Below are positions 1 to 6,345 of a DNA stretch of 15,318 bases, one piece after another. Both the position numbers and the translations under genes were made by a program. The notes under the pieces were generated by a model that ran no database searches, had not been told where the DNA came from, and worked only from the letters and a program-made list of their open reading frames with translations. Where the stretch lies: contig RFNE01000264.1 in the NCBI GenBank assembly GCA_009927375.1, positions 1 to 15,318 of the forward strand. Direction: 5' to 3'. Source of the stretch: Actinomycetota bacterium. GTDB lineage: Bacteria; Actinomycetota; Acidimicrobiia; Acidimicrobiales; Ilumatobacteraceae. Within the stretch, counting starts at the first letter, position 1. Each line of letters opens with the position of its first letter.

Positions 1-1
1 G

Positions 2-112
2 GAGGAACAGGGAAATCGATGGCTGGGACTGGACCTAGCCGCTGTGGACACCTCAATGCCAACCAGGCGTGGCCCCGTGGCCGTGTTCCACGTGGAACAT
101 CCGCACCCCTGA
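2..112 (+). CDS. Possible 3' end of an upstream gene (rsmG/gidB candidate)
   Basis: A frame open from the left edge stops with TGA at 110-112. Its last residues include MPTRRGPVAVFHVEHPHP, and the first parS palindrome encodes the VFHVEH part. In actinobacteria and many other bacteria the gene before parA is rsmG (16S rRNA G527 methyltransferase), whose C-terminus often carries a P-x-R-R-x-G pattern, loosely matched here. Only about 36 residues are visible and no catalytic motif falls inside the window. The frame could also be non-coding. The assignment rests mainly on expected gene order and is weak. Confidence 0.25.
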   Translation, partial: EEQGNRWLGLDLAAVDTSMPTRRGPVAVFHVEHPHP

Positions 113-173
113 AAACCGACTGTTCCACGTGAAACAGTGGCATTGCTAGCCCCACCGTGTTCCACGTGGAACA
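84..173. promoter_or_regulatory. parS: Array of three parS centromere sites
   Basis: Three 16-bp palindromes lie at 84-99 (TGTTCCACGTGGAACA), 121-136 (TGTTCCACGTGAAACA) and 158-173 (TGTTCCACGTGGAACA). They match the conserved chromosomal parS consensus TGTTNCACGTGAAACA; the middle one is, from memory, the B. subtilis spo0J-type site. Start-to-start spacing is exactly 37 bp both times. The outer two share identical flanks (CCG before, TCC after). They sit immediately upstream of parA, so ParB (this window) should load here as a CTP-dependent clamp for origin segregation. The third site ends 27 bp before the parA -10 box, so bound ParB could also repress parAB; that is inference. Confidence 0.95.
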
Positions 174-199
174 TCCACCACCCCGTGGGACCCGAGAAC

Positions 200-205
200 T
201 AGCGT
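200..205 (+). promoter_or_regulatory. -10 box of parA, leaderless configuration
   Basis: TAGCGT at 200-205 is followed by 7 nt and then ATG at 213. This TANNNT-N7-start layout places the expected transcription start on the A of the ATG. No clear -35 is visible; that region lies just after the third parS site. Confidence 0.55.
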
Positions 206-212
206 GGAGCCT

Positions 213-1028
213 ATGAACGAGCCCGGATCCCCCTCCAACGGACCTCGTCCTACCCCTCGGATCATCGCCATGGCGAACCAGAAGGGTGGCGTTGGGAAGA
301 CCACGACGACCATCAATTTGGGCGCCTGCCTGGCAGAACAGGGGTATCGGGTCCTTCTGATCGACCTTGACCCACAGGGCAATGCCAGTACCGGCCTGGG
401 TCTGAACACCCGTGATATGGACCGCAGCGTCTACCACGTCCTCCTTGACGAGACTCCCCTCGAGGACTGCCTCGAGCCAACGGCCGTCAAGAACCTCTTC
501 GTCGCCCCGTCCAACCTTGACCTTGCTGGTGCCGAAATCGAGCTCGTTCCGGCGATGGGTCGTGAGACTCGGCTCAAGAAGGCCATCGACGCGATCATTG
601 ACCAGTTCGACTACGTCCTGATCGACTGTCCCCCGTCACTTGGCCTGTTGACGGTCAACGGCTTGACCGCGGCCCATGAGGTCATCGTGCCGATCCAGTG
701 CCAGTACTACGCCCTTGAAGGCCTCGGTCAGTTGCTGCGCAACGTCGACCTCGTGAGCAAGAACCTCAATCCGGGCTTGGGTGTGAGCACGATCATCTGC
801 ACGATGTTCGACACCCGTACCAAGTTGTCGAGCGACGTCGTGAGTGAAGTTCGTGAGCACTTCGGTGACAAGGTCTGTAAGAACGTCATCCCCCACAACG
901 TTCGCCTGGCCGAGGCGCCCTCGCACGGCAAGCCCATTACGACGTTTGACCCAAGCTCAACAGGAGCAAAGGCCTATCGCGCAGTTGCATTGGAGGTGAG
1001 CGGTGGCGCGCCGGAGCGGGCTCGGTAA
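213..1028 (+). CDS. parA: Chromosome partitioning ATPase ParA (Soj)
   Basis: ParA is a deviant Walker ATPase that binds nucleoid DNA non-specifically and moves ParB-parS complexes apart after origin replication. Numbering from GTG-204, the frame shows the deviant Walker A KGGVGKTT (27-34), the Walker A' region LLIDLDPQGN (51-60) and Walker B YVLIDCPPS (137-145), all intact. I prefer ATG-213 (271 aa) to GTG-204 because GTG-204 lies inside the TAGCGT -10 box, and ATG-213 is exactly 7 nt beyond it. Length fits chromosomal Soj-type ParA with a short Pro/Ser-rich N-terminal extension. It overlaps parB by 26 bp, implying translational coupling. Identity is near certain; only the start is open. Confidence 0.97.
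   Translation: MNEPGSPSNGPRPTPRIIAMANQKGGVGKTTTTINLGACLAEQGYRVLLIDLDPQGNASTGLGLNTRDMDRSVYHVLLDETPLEDCLEPTAVKNLFVAPSNLDLAGAEIELVPAMGRETRLKKAIDAIIDQFDYVLIDCPPSLGLLTVNGLTAAHEVIVPIQCQYYALEGLGQLLRNVDLVSKNLNPGLGVSTIICTMFDTRTKLSSDVVSEVREHFGDKVCKNVIPHNVRLAEAPSHGKPITTFDPSSTGAKAYRAVALEVSGGAPERAR
992..996 (+). promoter_or_regulatory. Ribosome binding site of parB, inside parA
   Basis: GGAGG at 992-996 lies 6 nt before GTG-1003. It supports that start and lies within the parA 3' end, so parB is expressed from the parA transcript. Confidence 0.7.
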
Positions 1029-1929
1029 AGGTCTCGACGCACTGATCCCGACTGGTTCAGGGGGCACGCCACCAACAGGTGGGTCATCTACTGGTTTGCG
1101 CGAGATTTCAGTGACCTCGGTGCACCCCAATCCCAACCAGCCACGTGTGCACTTTGACGAGGAAGCACTCGCCGAGCTCACCTCATCTGTTCGAGCGATA
1201 GGCGTACTCCAACCCATCTTGGTTCGTCCGCGAGGCGACAACGAGTTTGAGTTGATTGCGGGCGAGCGTCGGTGGCGTGCGGCGACCCGCGCTGGCCTAA
1301 GCACCATTCCGGCAATCGTTCGTGTCACCGATGACGTGTCATCCGTGGAACAAGCACTGGTCGAGAACCTCCACCGCCAGGATCTCACTCCACTCGAAGA
1401 AGCTGCCGCATACAAGCAACTCCTCGACGATTTCTCCATGACGCATGAACAAGTGGCGACCAAGGTCGGCAAGAGTCGCTCCGCAATCACCAACTCGCTG
1501 CGACTGCTCGCACTTCCTGCATCGGTGCAGCAACTGCTTGCAGACGGCCGATTGACCGCGGGGCACGCAAAGGCGTTGCTCGGAACGCCAGATCGAGCAG
1601 TGCAGGAACGACTTGCTCGTCAGGCGGTGGAGGAGTCCTGGACCGTGCGTGGCGTCGAAGACGCAGTGCGCGATGCACTCGGAATGCCGAAGCCGACTCC
1701 AAAGCCAACGCCTACTGGCGGCAAGCCATCGACTCGTCCGACCGGCGTCACCCCACTTCGCCCTCCGGGTTTGATGGAACTCGAGTCATTGTTGAGCGAT
1801 CACCTGCAGACGTCGGTGAGTGTGTCGATGACGGGGAAGCACGGACGTATCACGATCGACTTTGCAGATCTCGCTGATCTCGAGCGGATCTACCGCGCGA
1901 TGACCGAAGCTGCTTTCGACGACGACTGA
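1003..1929 (+). CDS. parB: Chromosome partitioning protein ParB (Spo0J family CTPase clamp)
   Basis: ParB binds parS, hydrolyses CTP and spreads as a sliding clamp, recruiting SMC and stimulating ParA. The 308-aa product opens with MARRSGLGKGLDALIP, the usual ParA-stimulating N-terminus of chromosomal ParBs. Next come the CTP-binding GERRWRAA (87-94) and ENLHRQDLTP (121-130) boxes, then a helix-turn-helix at about 147-170 (EQVATKVGKSRSAITNSL) that reads parS. A Pro/Lys/Thr-rich linker (about 228-250) separates these from the C-terminal dimerisation domain (about 255-308). The GTG start has a GGAGG 6 nt upstream. Its parS targets lie 830 bp upstream, so the whole ParABS system is in the window. 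No frame problem is visible. Confidence 0.97.
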   Translation: MARRSGLGKGLDALIPTGSGGTPPTGGSSTGLREISVTSVHPNPNQPRVHFDEEALAELTSSVRAIGVLQPILVRPRGDNEFELIAGERRWRAATRAGLSTIPAIVRVTDDVSSVEQALVENLHRQDLTPLEEAAAYKQLLDDFSMTHEQVATKVGKSRSAITNSLRLLALPASVQQLLADGRLTAGHAKALLGTPDRAVQERLARQAVEESWTVRGVEDAVRDALGMPKPTPKPTPTGGKPSTRPTGVTPLRPPGLMELESLLSDHLQTSVSVSMTGKHGRITIDFADLADLERIYRAMTEAAFDDD

Positions 1930-1957
1930 ATTTCTTCACCCTCATGTTGAAGGTGAC

Positions 1958-1976
1958 GGTCAACCTGTGGTTGACC
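1958..1976. terminator. Hairpin between convergent parB and cwlM-like genes
   Basis: GGTCAACC (1958-1965) and GGTTGACC (1969-1976) form a perfect 8-bp stem with a TGT loop. It lies 29 bp after the parB stop and 36 bp beyond the end of the convergent minus-strand gene, so it could terminate both. There is no T-run on either side, so it is not a textbook intrinsic terminator. It might instead be part of the DnaA-box-containing element next to it. Confidence 0.4.
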
Positions 1977-2000
1977 TTACGCACATCGTGGGGAAAAGCC

Positions 2001-2009
2001 TGTGGATAA
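2001..2009 (-). promoter_or_regulatory. Perfect DnaA box (TTATCCACA)
   Basis: TGTGGATAA on the plus strand reads TTATCCACA on the minus strand, the consensus DnaA box. Weaker relatives lie at 1966-1974 (TGTGGTTGA, 7 of 9) and 1987-1995 (CGTGGGGAA, 6 of 9), all in the same orientation. The position, in a short convergent gap beside parAB, suits an origin-associated DnaA site. One perfect 9-mer could still arise by chance in 15 kb (about 0.1 expected), so a complete oriC is not claimed. Confidence 0.4.
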
Positions 2010-2011
2010 CC

Positions 2012-2997
2012 CTAGGAGTGAGGATTGGCAGGGGTTTCCAGCCATTGGGCCAGGGTGGACCCGAGGAGTTCCCCGATGGCTTCAGGGCTCTTACCACCGT
2101 CCAGTGCCCCGAGATCAATCACGACAGCCGTCATTCTGGTTTCACGAAGAACTGGCTGGCGAGCACCGACAGCACTGACCTGTTGTGGCGCGAACACAGC
2201 CGTGAGCGCTGCAACGAGCGAGCTTGCCAATGATCGCCCGAGTTCAGAGACAAATCGATCGGTCTCGAAGTACGAAACAGTCACCAACTCTGCACCTGAA
2301 GTGGTGAGTCCGACGTACACCCGCGCATCGAAGGAGTTCGCAGTCATGGCGTGCTGGTGAGCGTCAATCGAGTCGGCGATGACGACGTCGGCATGTGATT
2401 CACGGAGTCGTCGTGTCATTGCGCGTGCGATGCGTTGTGTCTGACCGAAACTCCCGATGACGACGTGCGACCGCGTCTCGGATGCAGGGTCACGCAGGAG
2501 TTCGCCTTCGCGCACCGCAACGATTCCGGGACCGGTTCCCGACTGACCACTCACGCGTTCGAGGAGGCGCAAAGTCTTCGGTCCGCAGATGCCGTCGGTG
2601 ACGAGGCCGGAGTTGTGCTGGAACTCCATCAGTGCACGCACGGTGAGCGGACCGAAGATGCCATCTGCCTTGCCGCAGTCGAAGCCGAGCTTTGCGAGAT
2701 TCGATTGCAGTTGTTCTACGTCATCGCCCGCAGATGGGGTGAGGTGAGATAGAGGAGGCGGGAGCCGAGCAACCAAGACGACTCGACGAGCAACTGCCAT
2801 GTCGACTGCGTGCAGACGCCATCCGCGGGGAGTCCGCGACTCGACTGGAACGCGATGAGGGCATCGGCGGTCGCATCGCAGAAGAAGCCCAGCTCGATCG
2901 ACTCAGCGTCGAGCAGGTGTAACGCCTGGAGGCGACGTTGAACGCCGCGAACCGCCTCGCCGCGTTGGCCGCGGGTTAGCGGGAAGCCGGAAGAAAT
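2012..2997 (-). pseudogene. cwlM: CwlM-like peptidoglycan-binding pseudo-amidase, one frameshift near 2728
   Basis: Two tandem peptidoglycan-binding domains precede a degenerate amidase_3 domain. The first domain (residues about 8-72, ending near LPADGVCTQSTWQLLVE) reads from 2997; the second (LGFDCGKADGIFGP, then GLVTDGICGPKTL) and the rest lie in another frame. Restoring one G in the run at 2727-2729 converts LRAMT-stop into LRGDDVEQLQ and gives an exact 328-aa protein. The amidase part lacks the usual zinc histidines: the DPGHGG position reads VIGSFGQ and the SIHANA position reads VGLTTSGA. In mycobacteria CwlM is a PknB-phosphorylated regulator of MurA rather than a hydrolase; a similar regulatory role here is inferred. 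No ATG, GTG or TTG fits the start; ATT at 2995-2997 with AGGAG 8 nt upstream is the best candidate. If the shift is real, an internal ATG at 2800 could start a 262-aa fragment. Confidence 0.8.
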
Positions 2998-3314
2998 TCT
3001 GCCAACTCCTGGAGCAACTGACCCTTGCCCTTCGCGCCAACGAGGCGCTTCACGGCTTCGCCGTTCTTGAACACGATCAGGGTCGGGATGCTCATGACGT
3101 TGAAGCGCATGGCGATGTCACCGTGGTCGTCGACGTTGAGCTTGCCGATCTGCAGTTTGCCCGCTTGTTCGGTGGCGAGTTCGTTGAGCACGGGGGCGAT
3201 CGCCTTGCACGGTCCGCACCATTCGGCCCAGAAGTCGACGAGAACCGGGGTGTCCGCAGAGCGAACCGTTTCGTCGAAGTTTGCTGATGTGAGCGTCGCG
3301 ATGTTGCCGGCCAC
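2976..3314 (-). CDS. trxA: Thioredoxin
   Basis: This 112-aa thioredoxin reduces protein disulfides in the cytoplasm and is recycled by the TrxB encoded just upstream. It shows the classic active site WCGPC (32-36), the FWAEWCGPCK context and the cis-proline in SIPT (Pro77). The frame extends upstream to 3497, but the start is GTG at 3312-3314 (VAGNIATLTSANF) because AAGGAG (3322-3327 on plus) lies 7 nt before it and the upstream extension overlaps trxB and resembles no thioredoxin. trxB stops 67 bp upstream, so trxB-trxA form one transcript. Its last 22 bp overlap the proposed cwlM start. In mycobacteria the equivalent gene is trxC. Confidence 0.96.
   Translation of the reverse strand: MAGNIATLTSANFDETVRSADTPVLVDFWAEWCGPCKAIAPVLNELATEQAGKLQIGKLNVDDHGDIAMRFNVMSIPTLIVFKNGEAVKRLVGAKGKGQLLQELAEFLPASR
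3006..3010 (-). promoter_or_regulatory. Ribosome binding site pointing to an ATT start for the cwlM-like gene
   Basis: On the minus strand AGGAG (3010 to 3006) precedes ATT at 2997-2995 by 8 nt. It lies inside trxA, so translation would be coupled to trxA. It matters because no ordinary start codon fits this frame. Confidence 0.45.
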
Positions 3315-3381
3315 GGGTGTTCTCCTTGTTGACGTTGCTGTCGTGTTCAACACTACGGCGAGTGTCGTTATTCCTCGTGGC

Positions 3382-4326
3382 TTAGTGCTGTGCCTCAAGC
3401 CACCGTTCGCAGTCGATGGCGGCCATGCAACCCGAGCCGGCGGCGGTGATTGCCTGTCGATAGGTATGGTCCTGTACGTCGCCACAGGCAAAGACACCCG
3501 CGATGTTGGTGTACGTGGAACCAGGCTTCGTGATCAAGTACCCACTGTCTTCCATGTCGAGTACTCCGCGGAAAAGATCGGTGTTCGGGCGGTGGCCGAT
3601 CGCGACGAAGACGCCCGTCACCGCCATCGATGACGTTGCCCCGGTCACGGTGTCACGCAACTCGACGCCTGACACGCTTGCGTCGCCGACGATCTTGGTG
3701 ACTTGTGAGTTCCACACGAAGGAAATCTTCGGGTTTGCGTGCGCGCGCTCCTGCATGATCTTTGATGCACGCAAGGTGTCGCGACGAACGATGATCGATA
3801 CCTTCGAGGCGAACTTGGTGAGGAACTGTGCTTCTTCCAGTGCGGAGTCGCCGCCACCGACGACGATGATCTCCTGATTGCGAAAGAAGAACCCGTCACA
3901 CGTCGCACAGGTGGAGAGCCCATGGCCGATCAGTCGCTGTTCCTCGGGAAGACCGAGCATCAGCGACTGTGCGCCAGTGCTCACGATGACGGAGTCTGCG
4001 GTGTAGTGCTGGTCGCGGACCCACGCTTGGAAGGGTCTGGCGGAGAAATCGATCTTGGTCACCTTCTCGGTGAGGAATTGGGCGCCGAAACGAGCCGCTT
4101 GCTCCCTGCAGCGCATCATCAACTCGGGGCCCATGATTCCTTCGGGGAAACCCGGGAAGTTCTCCACCTCGGTCGTGAGCATCAACTGACCACCGGGCTG
4201 ATCTGACGTCGACGACGGCTCGCCTTCGATGACGAGTGGCTGCAGGCTTGCTCGCGCGGTGTAGATGGCGGCGGTGAGCCCAGCAGGACCAGAACCAATG
4301 ATGAGCACTTTGCTGTGTTGCGACAC
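3382..4326 (-). CDS. trxB: Thioredoxin-disulfide reductase
   Basis: TrxB is an FAD enzyme that passes electrons from NADPH to thioredoxin. The 314-aa protein has the FAD Rossmann motif GSGPAG (11-16), the redox pair CATC (140-143) within STCATCDGFFFRN, the NADPH Rossmann motif GGGDSA (157-162), VRRDTLRASK (180-189) for the NADPH 2'-phosphate, and the C-terminal FAD motif GVFACGDVQD with the RQAITAAGSG stretch. Length matches low-molecular-weight bacterial TrxB. The GTG start at 4324-4326 has AAAGGA (4333-4338 on plus) 6 nt upstream. It is the first gene of trxBA. A TAGATT -10 candidate lies at 4359-4364. No anomaly is seen. Confidence 0.97.
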   Translation of the reverse strand: MSQHSKVLIIGSGPAGLTAAIYTARASLQPLVIEGEPSSTSDQPGGQLMLTTEVENFPGFPEGIMGPELMMRCREQAARFGAQFLTEKVTKIDFSARPFQAWVRDQHYTADSVIVSTGAQSLMLGLPEEQRLIGHGLSTCATCDGFFFRNQEIIVVGGGDSALEEAQFLTKFASKVSIIVRRDTLRASKIMQERAHANPKISFVWNSQVTKIVGDASVSGVELRDTVTGATSSMAVTGVFVAIGHRPNTDLFRGVLDMEDSGYLITKPGSTYTNIAGVFACGDVQDHTYRQAITAAGSGCMAAIDCERWLEAQH

Positions 4327-4358
4327 GACGCGTCCTTTGATGTGGAGTGTGGAACCCG

Positions 4359-4364
4359 AATCTA
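4359..4364 (-). promoter_or_regulatory. Candidate -10 box of trxBA
   Basis: TAGATT on the minus strand (4364 to 4359) would give a start near 4351 and a leader of about 25 nt holding the AAAGGA ribosome binding site. No good -35 is visible. Confidence 0.4.
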
Positions 4365-4377
4365 GTCGGGGAGCGCG

Positions 4378-4698
4378 TCAGTCTTCGGGGTGACGTCGAC
4401 GAAGCGTCCGCAGTCCGATGAGGACGAAGAGCGAGCCGAGCACGACGTAACTCACCCACACGGCGGTATCACGATCCCACCACAGGTCGAAGAGTTCGTT
4501 TGCTCCGCGGAAGAGACCGATGAGCGCAAAGACGAACGCGACGCACGCACCAACTGCGATCAGAAGTCCGAACACGATCGCGCGGACCGCGATGATCAAT
4601 GGCCTTGTCGTGCGGTTACGCACGCCATCAAGGACTCGGTCGAGAAGATCGACTGCGCGAGTCGCCCACTTCGGGTCGGACAACGACTTGAACGCCAC
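4378..4698 (-). CDS. Small two-helix membrane protein, unknown function
   Basis: This is a 106-aa protein I do not recognise as a named family. The N-terminal 35 residues are amphipathic and basic. They are followed by hydrophobic segments at about 38-62 and 78-97 separated by a loop rich in Trp and Asp (DLWWDRD). The C-terminus is basic (LRRRHPED), so both ends are predicted cytoplasmic. The GTG start at 4696-4698 lies 9 nt after the kinase stop, with no Shine-Dalgarno. The kinase TAG stop is the first half of TAGCCT, a possible -10 box 6 nt before the GTG. Its position between the kinase and trxB suggests an envelope role; that is guesswork. Coding status is supported by position, strand and membrane topology. 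Confidence 0.8.
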   Translation of the reverse strand: MAFKSLSDPKWATRAVDLLDRVLDGVRNRTTRPLIIAVRAIVFGLLIAVGACVAFVFALIGLFRGANELFDLWWDRDTAVWVSYVVLGSLFVLIGLRTLRRRHPED

Positions 4699-4704
4699 GA
4701 GTCG

Positions 4705-4710
4705 AGGCTA
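4705..4710 (-). promoter_or_regulatory. -10 box nested in the kinase stop codon
   Basis: On the minus strand TAGCCT (4710 to 4705) begins with the TAG stop of the kinase gene. Six nt later comes the GTG of the 106-aa membrane protein gene, which has no Shine-Dalgarno. The layout fits a leaderless promoter, though 6 nt is slightly short. Confidence 0.35.
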
Positions 4711-6279
4711 ACTCTGCTGGAACGTGATACCAGCGAGCAACGACTGGTACGGATTACTTGAGCTGCACGCGGGGCTGACGCCGGCTTCCCTCAGTGCGAC
4801 GAGGATGTACTGCGCTGGCTCGGTGAGACTGAACACCGCACCGGCGCGCTTCGTGTTGAACTTCTTCGCGACGTGCGGACCCCATGCCGCAATGTCCGTC
4901 GGAGGGGCTTCATTGGTGGCAAACACCTCGATTGCCCATGGGGCATTGCGCATCCCGATCTTCAGCGTGCCGGTCGCAGGTGCGGAGAGTGTCACGAGGA
5001 GCCCGACGAATTCCTTGCTCCCGAAGTACTGGTTCGCATAACACGTCGTCGACCACAGCGTTTCCGGGTTTCCGTCGATCAGGTTGGGGACAAGCGCCTC
5101 GTTCTCCACACCGTCATCGCCGTTGGGATCGAAACTCACGATCGATTGCACCGTGGCGACAGTCGGTGCCGCGACTTCGACGGGCGTCGTCTCTTGTGGA
5201 GCGACGGTCTCGTTGTCGTTGCCAATTTGGGTGAGAATCGTGGCGGCGAGAATGCCGACCGATGCGAGCACGGCGAGCAGGCGGATGCCGTTGCGTCGCG
5301 CATCGCGACGTGTCAGACCACGTTGTGGTGTCGATGATGCAGTGCGCGCAATGACCGTGGTGAGTGCAAGCTCGCCTTCGTCGTCGACGACGTATTCACC
5401 GGTCGTTGCCGGCTGGACGATCGGTTTGGTGAGATCGACGTTCGGCGTGAGTGCTGCGGTGAGCGCCGCGCGCGCTTCGGTTCCGGTCGCAAAGCGATCA
5501 TCGGGGTGGCGAGCGATCAACTTGTGGATGACCTTCACGAGTTGTGGCGACAACGACGGCCTCAGGCGACCGAGGTCGGTCGGTTCGCGCTGCAGGCGGG
5601 CGAGAGCGGTGTCGGCGTCTGACTCACCGAGGAAGGGCACGCGACCAGCGAGACATTCATAGAGGACGAGTCCGAGGCTGTAGAGATCGGCGCGACCGTC
5701 GAGTGGCTTGCCGCGAACTTGTTCCGGTGACAAGTACTTGGCGGTGCCCATCATGATGTTGTCGCTCGTCAGATCGCGCTCGGAAGGATTCGCTTCTTTG
5801 GCGATGCCGAAATCGGCGAGGAGCACGCGACCTTGTGGCGTGACGAGGATGTTTCCTGGTTTCACGTCGCGGTGAATGATGCCGCGCGCATGTGCTTCAG
5901 CGAGCGCCGCGGCGATCGACACGCCGATGTGCACGGTGAGTTTTGGTCCCAGTCGCTTCTGTCGGTCGAGGATGTCGCGCAGGCTCTTGCCCTTCACGTA
6001 CTGCATGACGACTGCCTGCTGGCCCTGGTAGTCGAGGCAGTCGTAGACAGCGACGATGTTCGGGTGCGTGATTCCGGCACAGGCCTTGGCCTCGCGACGG
6101 AATCGTTCTGCTGCGTCTTCGTCGTTGGCGAGATGTGGCTTCAGCAGTTTGACGGCGACGTCACGATGCAAAAAGGTGTCGGTGGCGAGCCACACTTCGG
6201 CCATACCGCCGCGGGCGATGCGGCGCTCCAACGCGTAACGCCCGCCAATCGGGGCTGGTTGCGTTCGTTGCTGCGCCAT
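4708..6279 (-). CDS. Membrane Ser/Thr protein kinase with discoidin-like extracellular domain
   Basis: A 523-aa single-pass receptor kinase. The cytoplasmic Hanks-type domain (about 13-275) has the Gly-rich loop IARGGMAEVW (21-30), the ATP lysine in VAVK (Lys44), HRDVKPGN (136-143), DFG (156-158), the P+1 segment GTAKYLSPEQ (178-187) and RADLYSLG, so it should be active. A juxtamembrane linker is followed by one helix at about 332-351 and an ectodomain (about 375-523) with the pattern FDPNGDDGVENE, then IDGNPETLWST, resembling the discoidin-like C-terminus of mycobacterial MurJ/MviN (Rv3910). Cys413 and Cys505 could form a disulfide. There are no PASTA repeats, so it is not PknB. In mycobacteria this locus encodes a MurJ fused to a pseudokinase; here the kinase stands alone. 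A cell-envelope sensing role is inferred. A TAGCGT -10 box lies 12 nt before the ATG. Confidence 0.92.
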   Translation of the reverse strand: MAQQRTQPAPIGGRYALERRIARGGMAEVWLATDTFLHRDVAVKLLKPHLANDEDAAERFRREAKACAGITHPNIVAVYDCLDYQGQQAVVMQYVKGKSLRDILDRQKRLGPKLTVHIGVSIAAALAEAHARGIIHRDVKPGNILVTPQGRVLLADFGIAKEANPSERDLTSDNIMMGTAKYLSPEQVRGKPLDGRADLYSLGLVLYECLAGRVPFLGESDADTALARLQREPTDLGRLRPSLSPQLVKVIHKLIARHPDDRFATGTEARAALTAALTPNVDLTKPIVQPATTGEYVVDDEGELALTTVIARTASSTPQRGLTRRDARRNGIRLLAVLASVGILAATILTQIGNDNETVAPQETTPVEVAAPTVATVQSIVSFDPNGDDGVENEALVPNLIDGNPETLWSTTCYANQYFGSKEFVGLLVTLSAPATGTLKIGMRNAPWAIEVFATNEAPPTDIAAWGPHVAKKFNTKRAGAVFSLTEPAQYILVALREAGVSPACSSSNPYQSLLAGITFQQS

Positions 6280-6291
6280 TGTTGGAAAATG

Positions 6292-6297
6292 ACGCTA
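6292..6297 (-). promoter_or_regulatory. Candidate -10 box of the kinase gene
   Basis: TAGCGT on the minus strand (6297 to 6292) is identical to the parA -10 hexamer. It lies 12 nt before the kinase ATG, giving a leader of about 5 nt with no Shine-Dalgarno. Confidence 0.45.
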
Positions 6298-6345
6298 GTT
6301 CGCACGCTCCGTGCGGTGAGGGAATGTCAGTTGATCGTCACTCAA

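Noticed and set aside
957..1493. Long minus-strand open frame across parB
   Set aside because: Antisense to a motif-complete ParB, with low-complexity Ser/Arg composition and no start signal; a shadow frame.
1690..1750. Lys/Pro/Thr repeat region in parB as a possible repeat element
   Set aside because: It is the ordinary flexible linker before the ParB C-terminal domain.
2025..2752. Plus-strand frames (2025-2360, 2435-2752) after parB
   Set aside because: They lie opposite the CwlM-like coding sequence and have Ser/Thr/Arg-rich shadow composition.
3315..3497. N-terminal extension of trxA in frame up to 3497
   Set aside because: The extension overlaps the trxB coding end and has no thioredoxin likeness; a strong AAGGAG marks the GTG at 3314.
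3025..3633. 202-codon plus-strand frame over trxA/trxB
   Set aside because: Both genes beneath it are intact with active-site motifs; this frame has no recognisable protein features.
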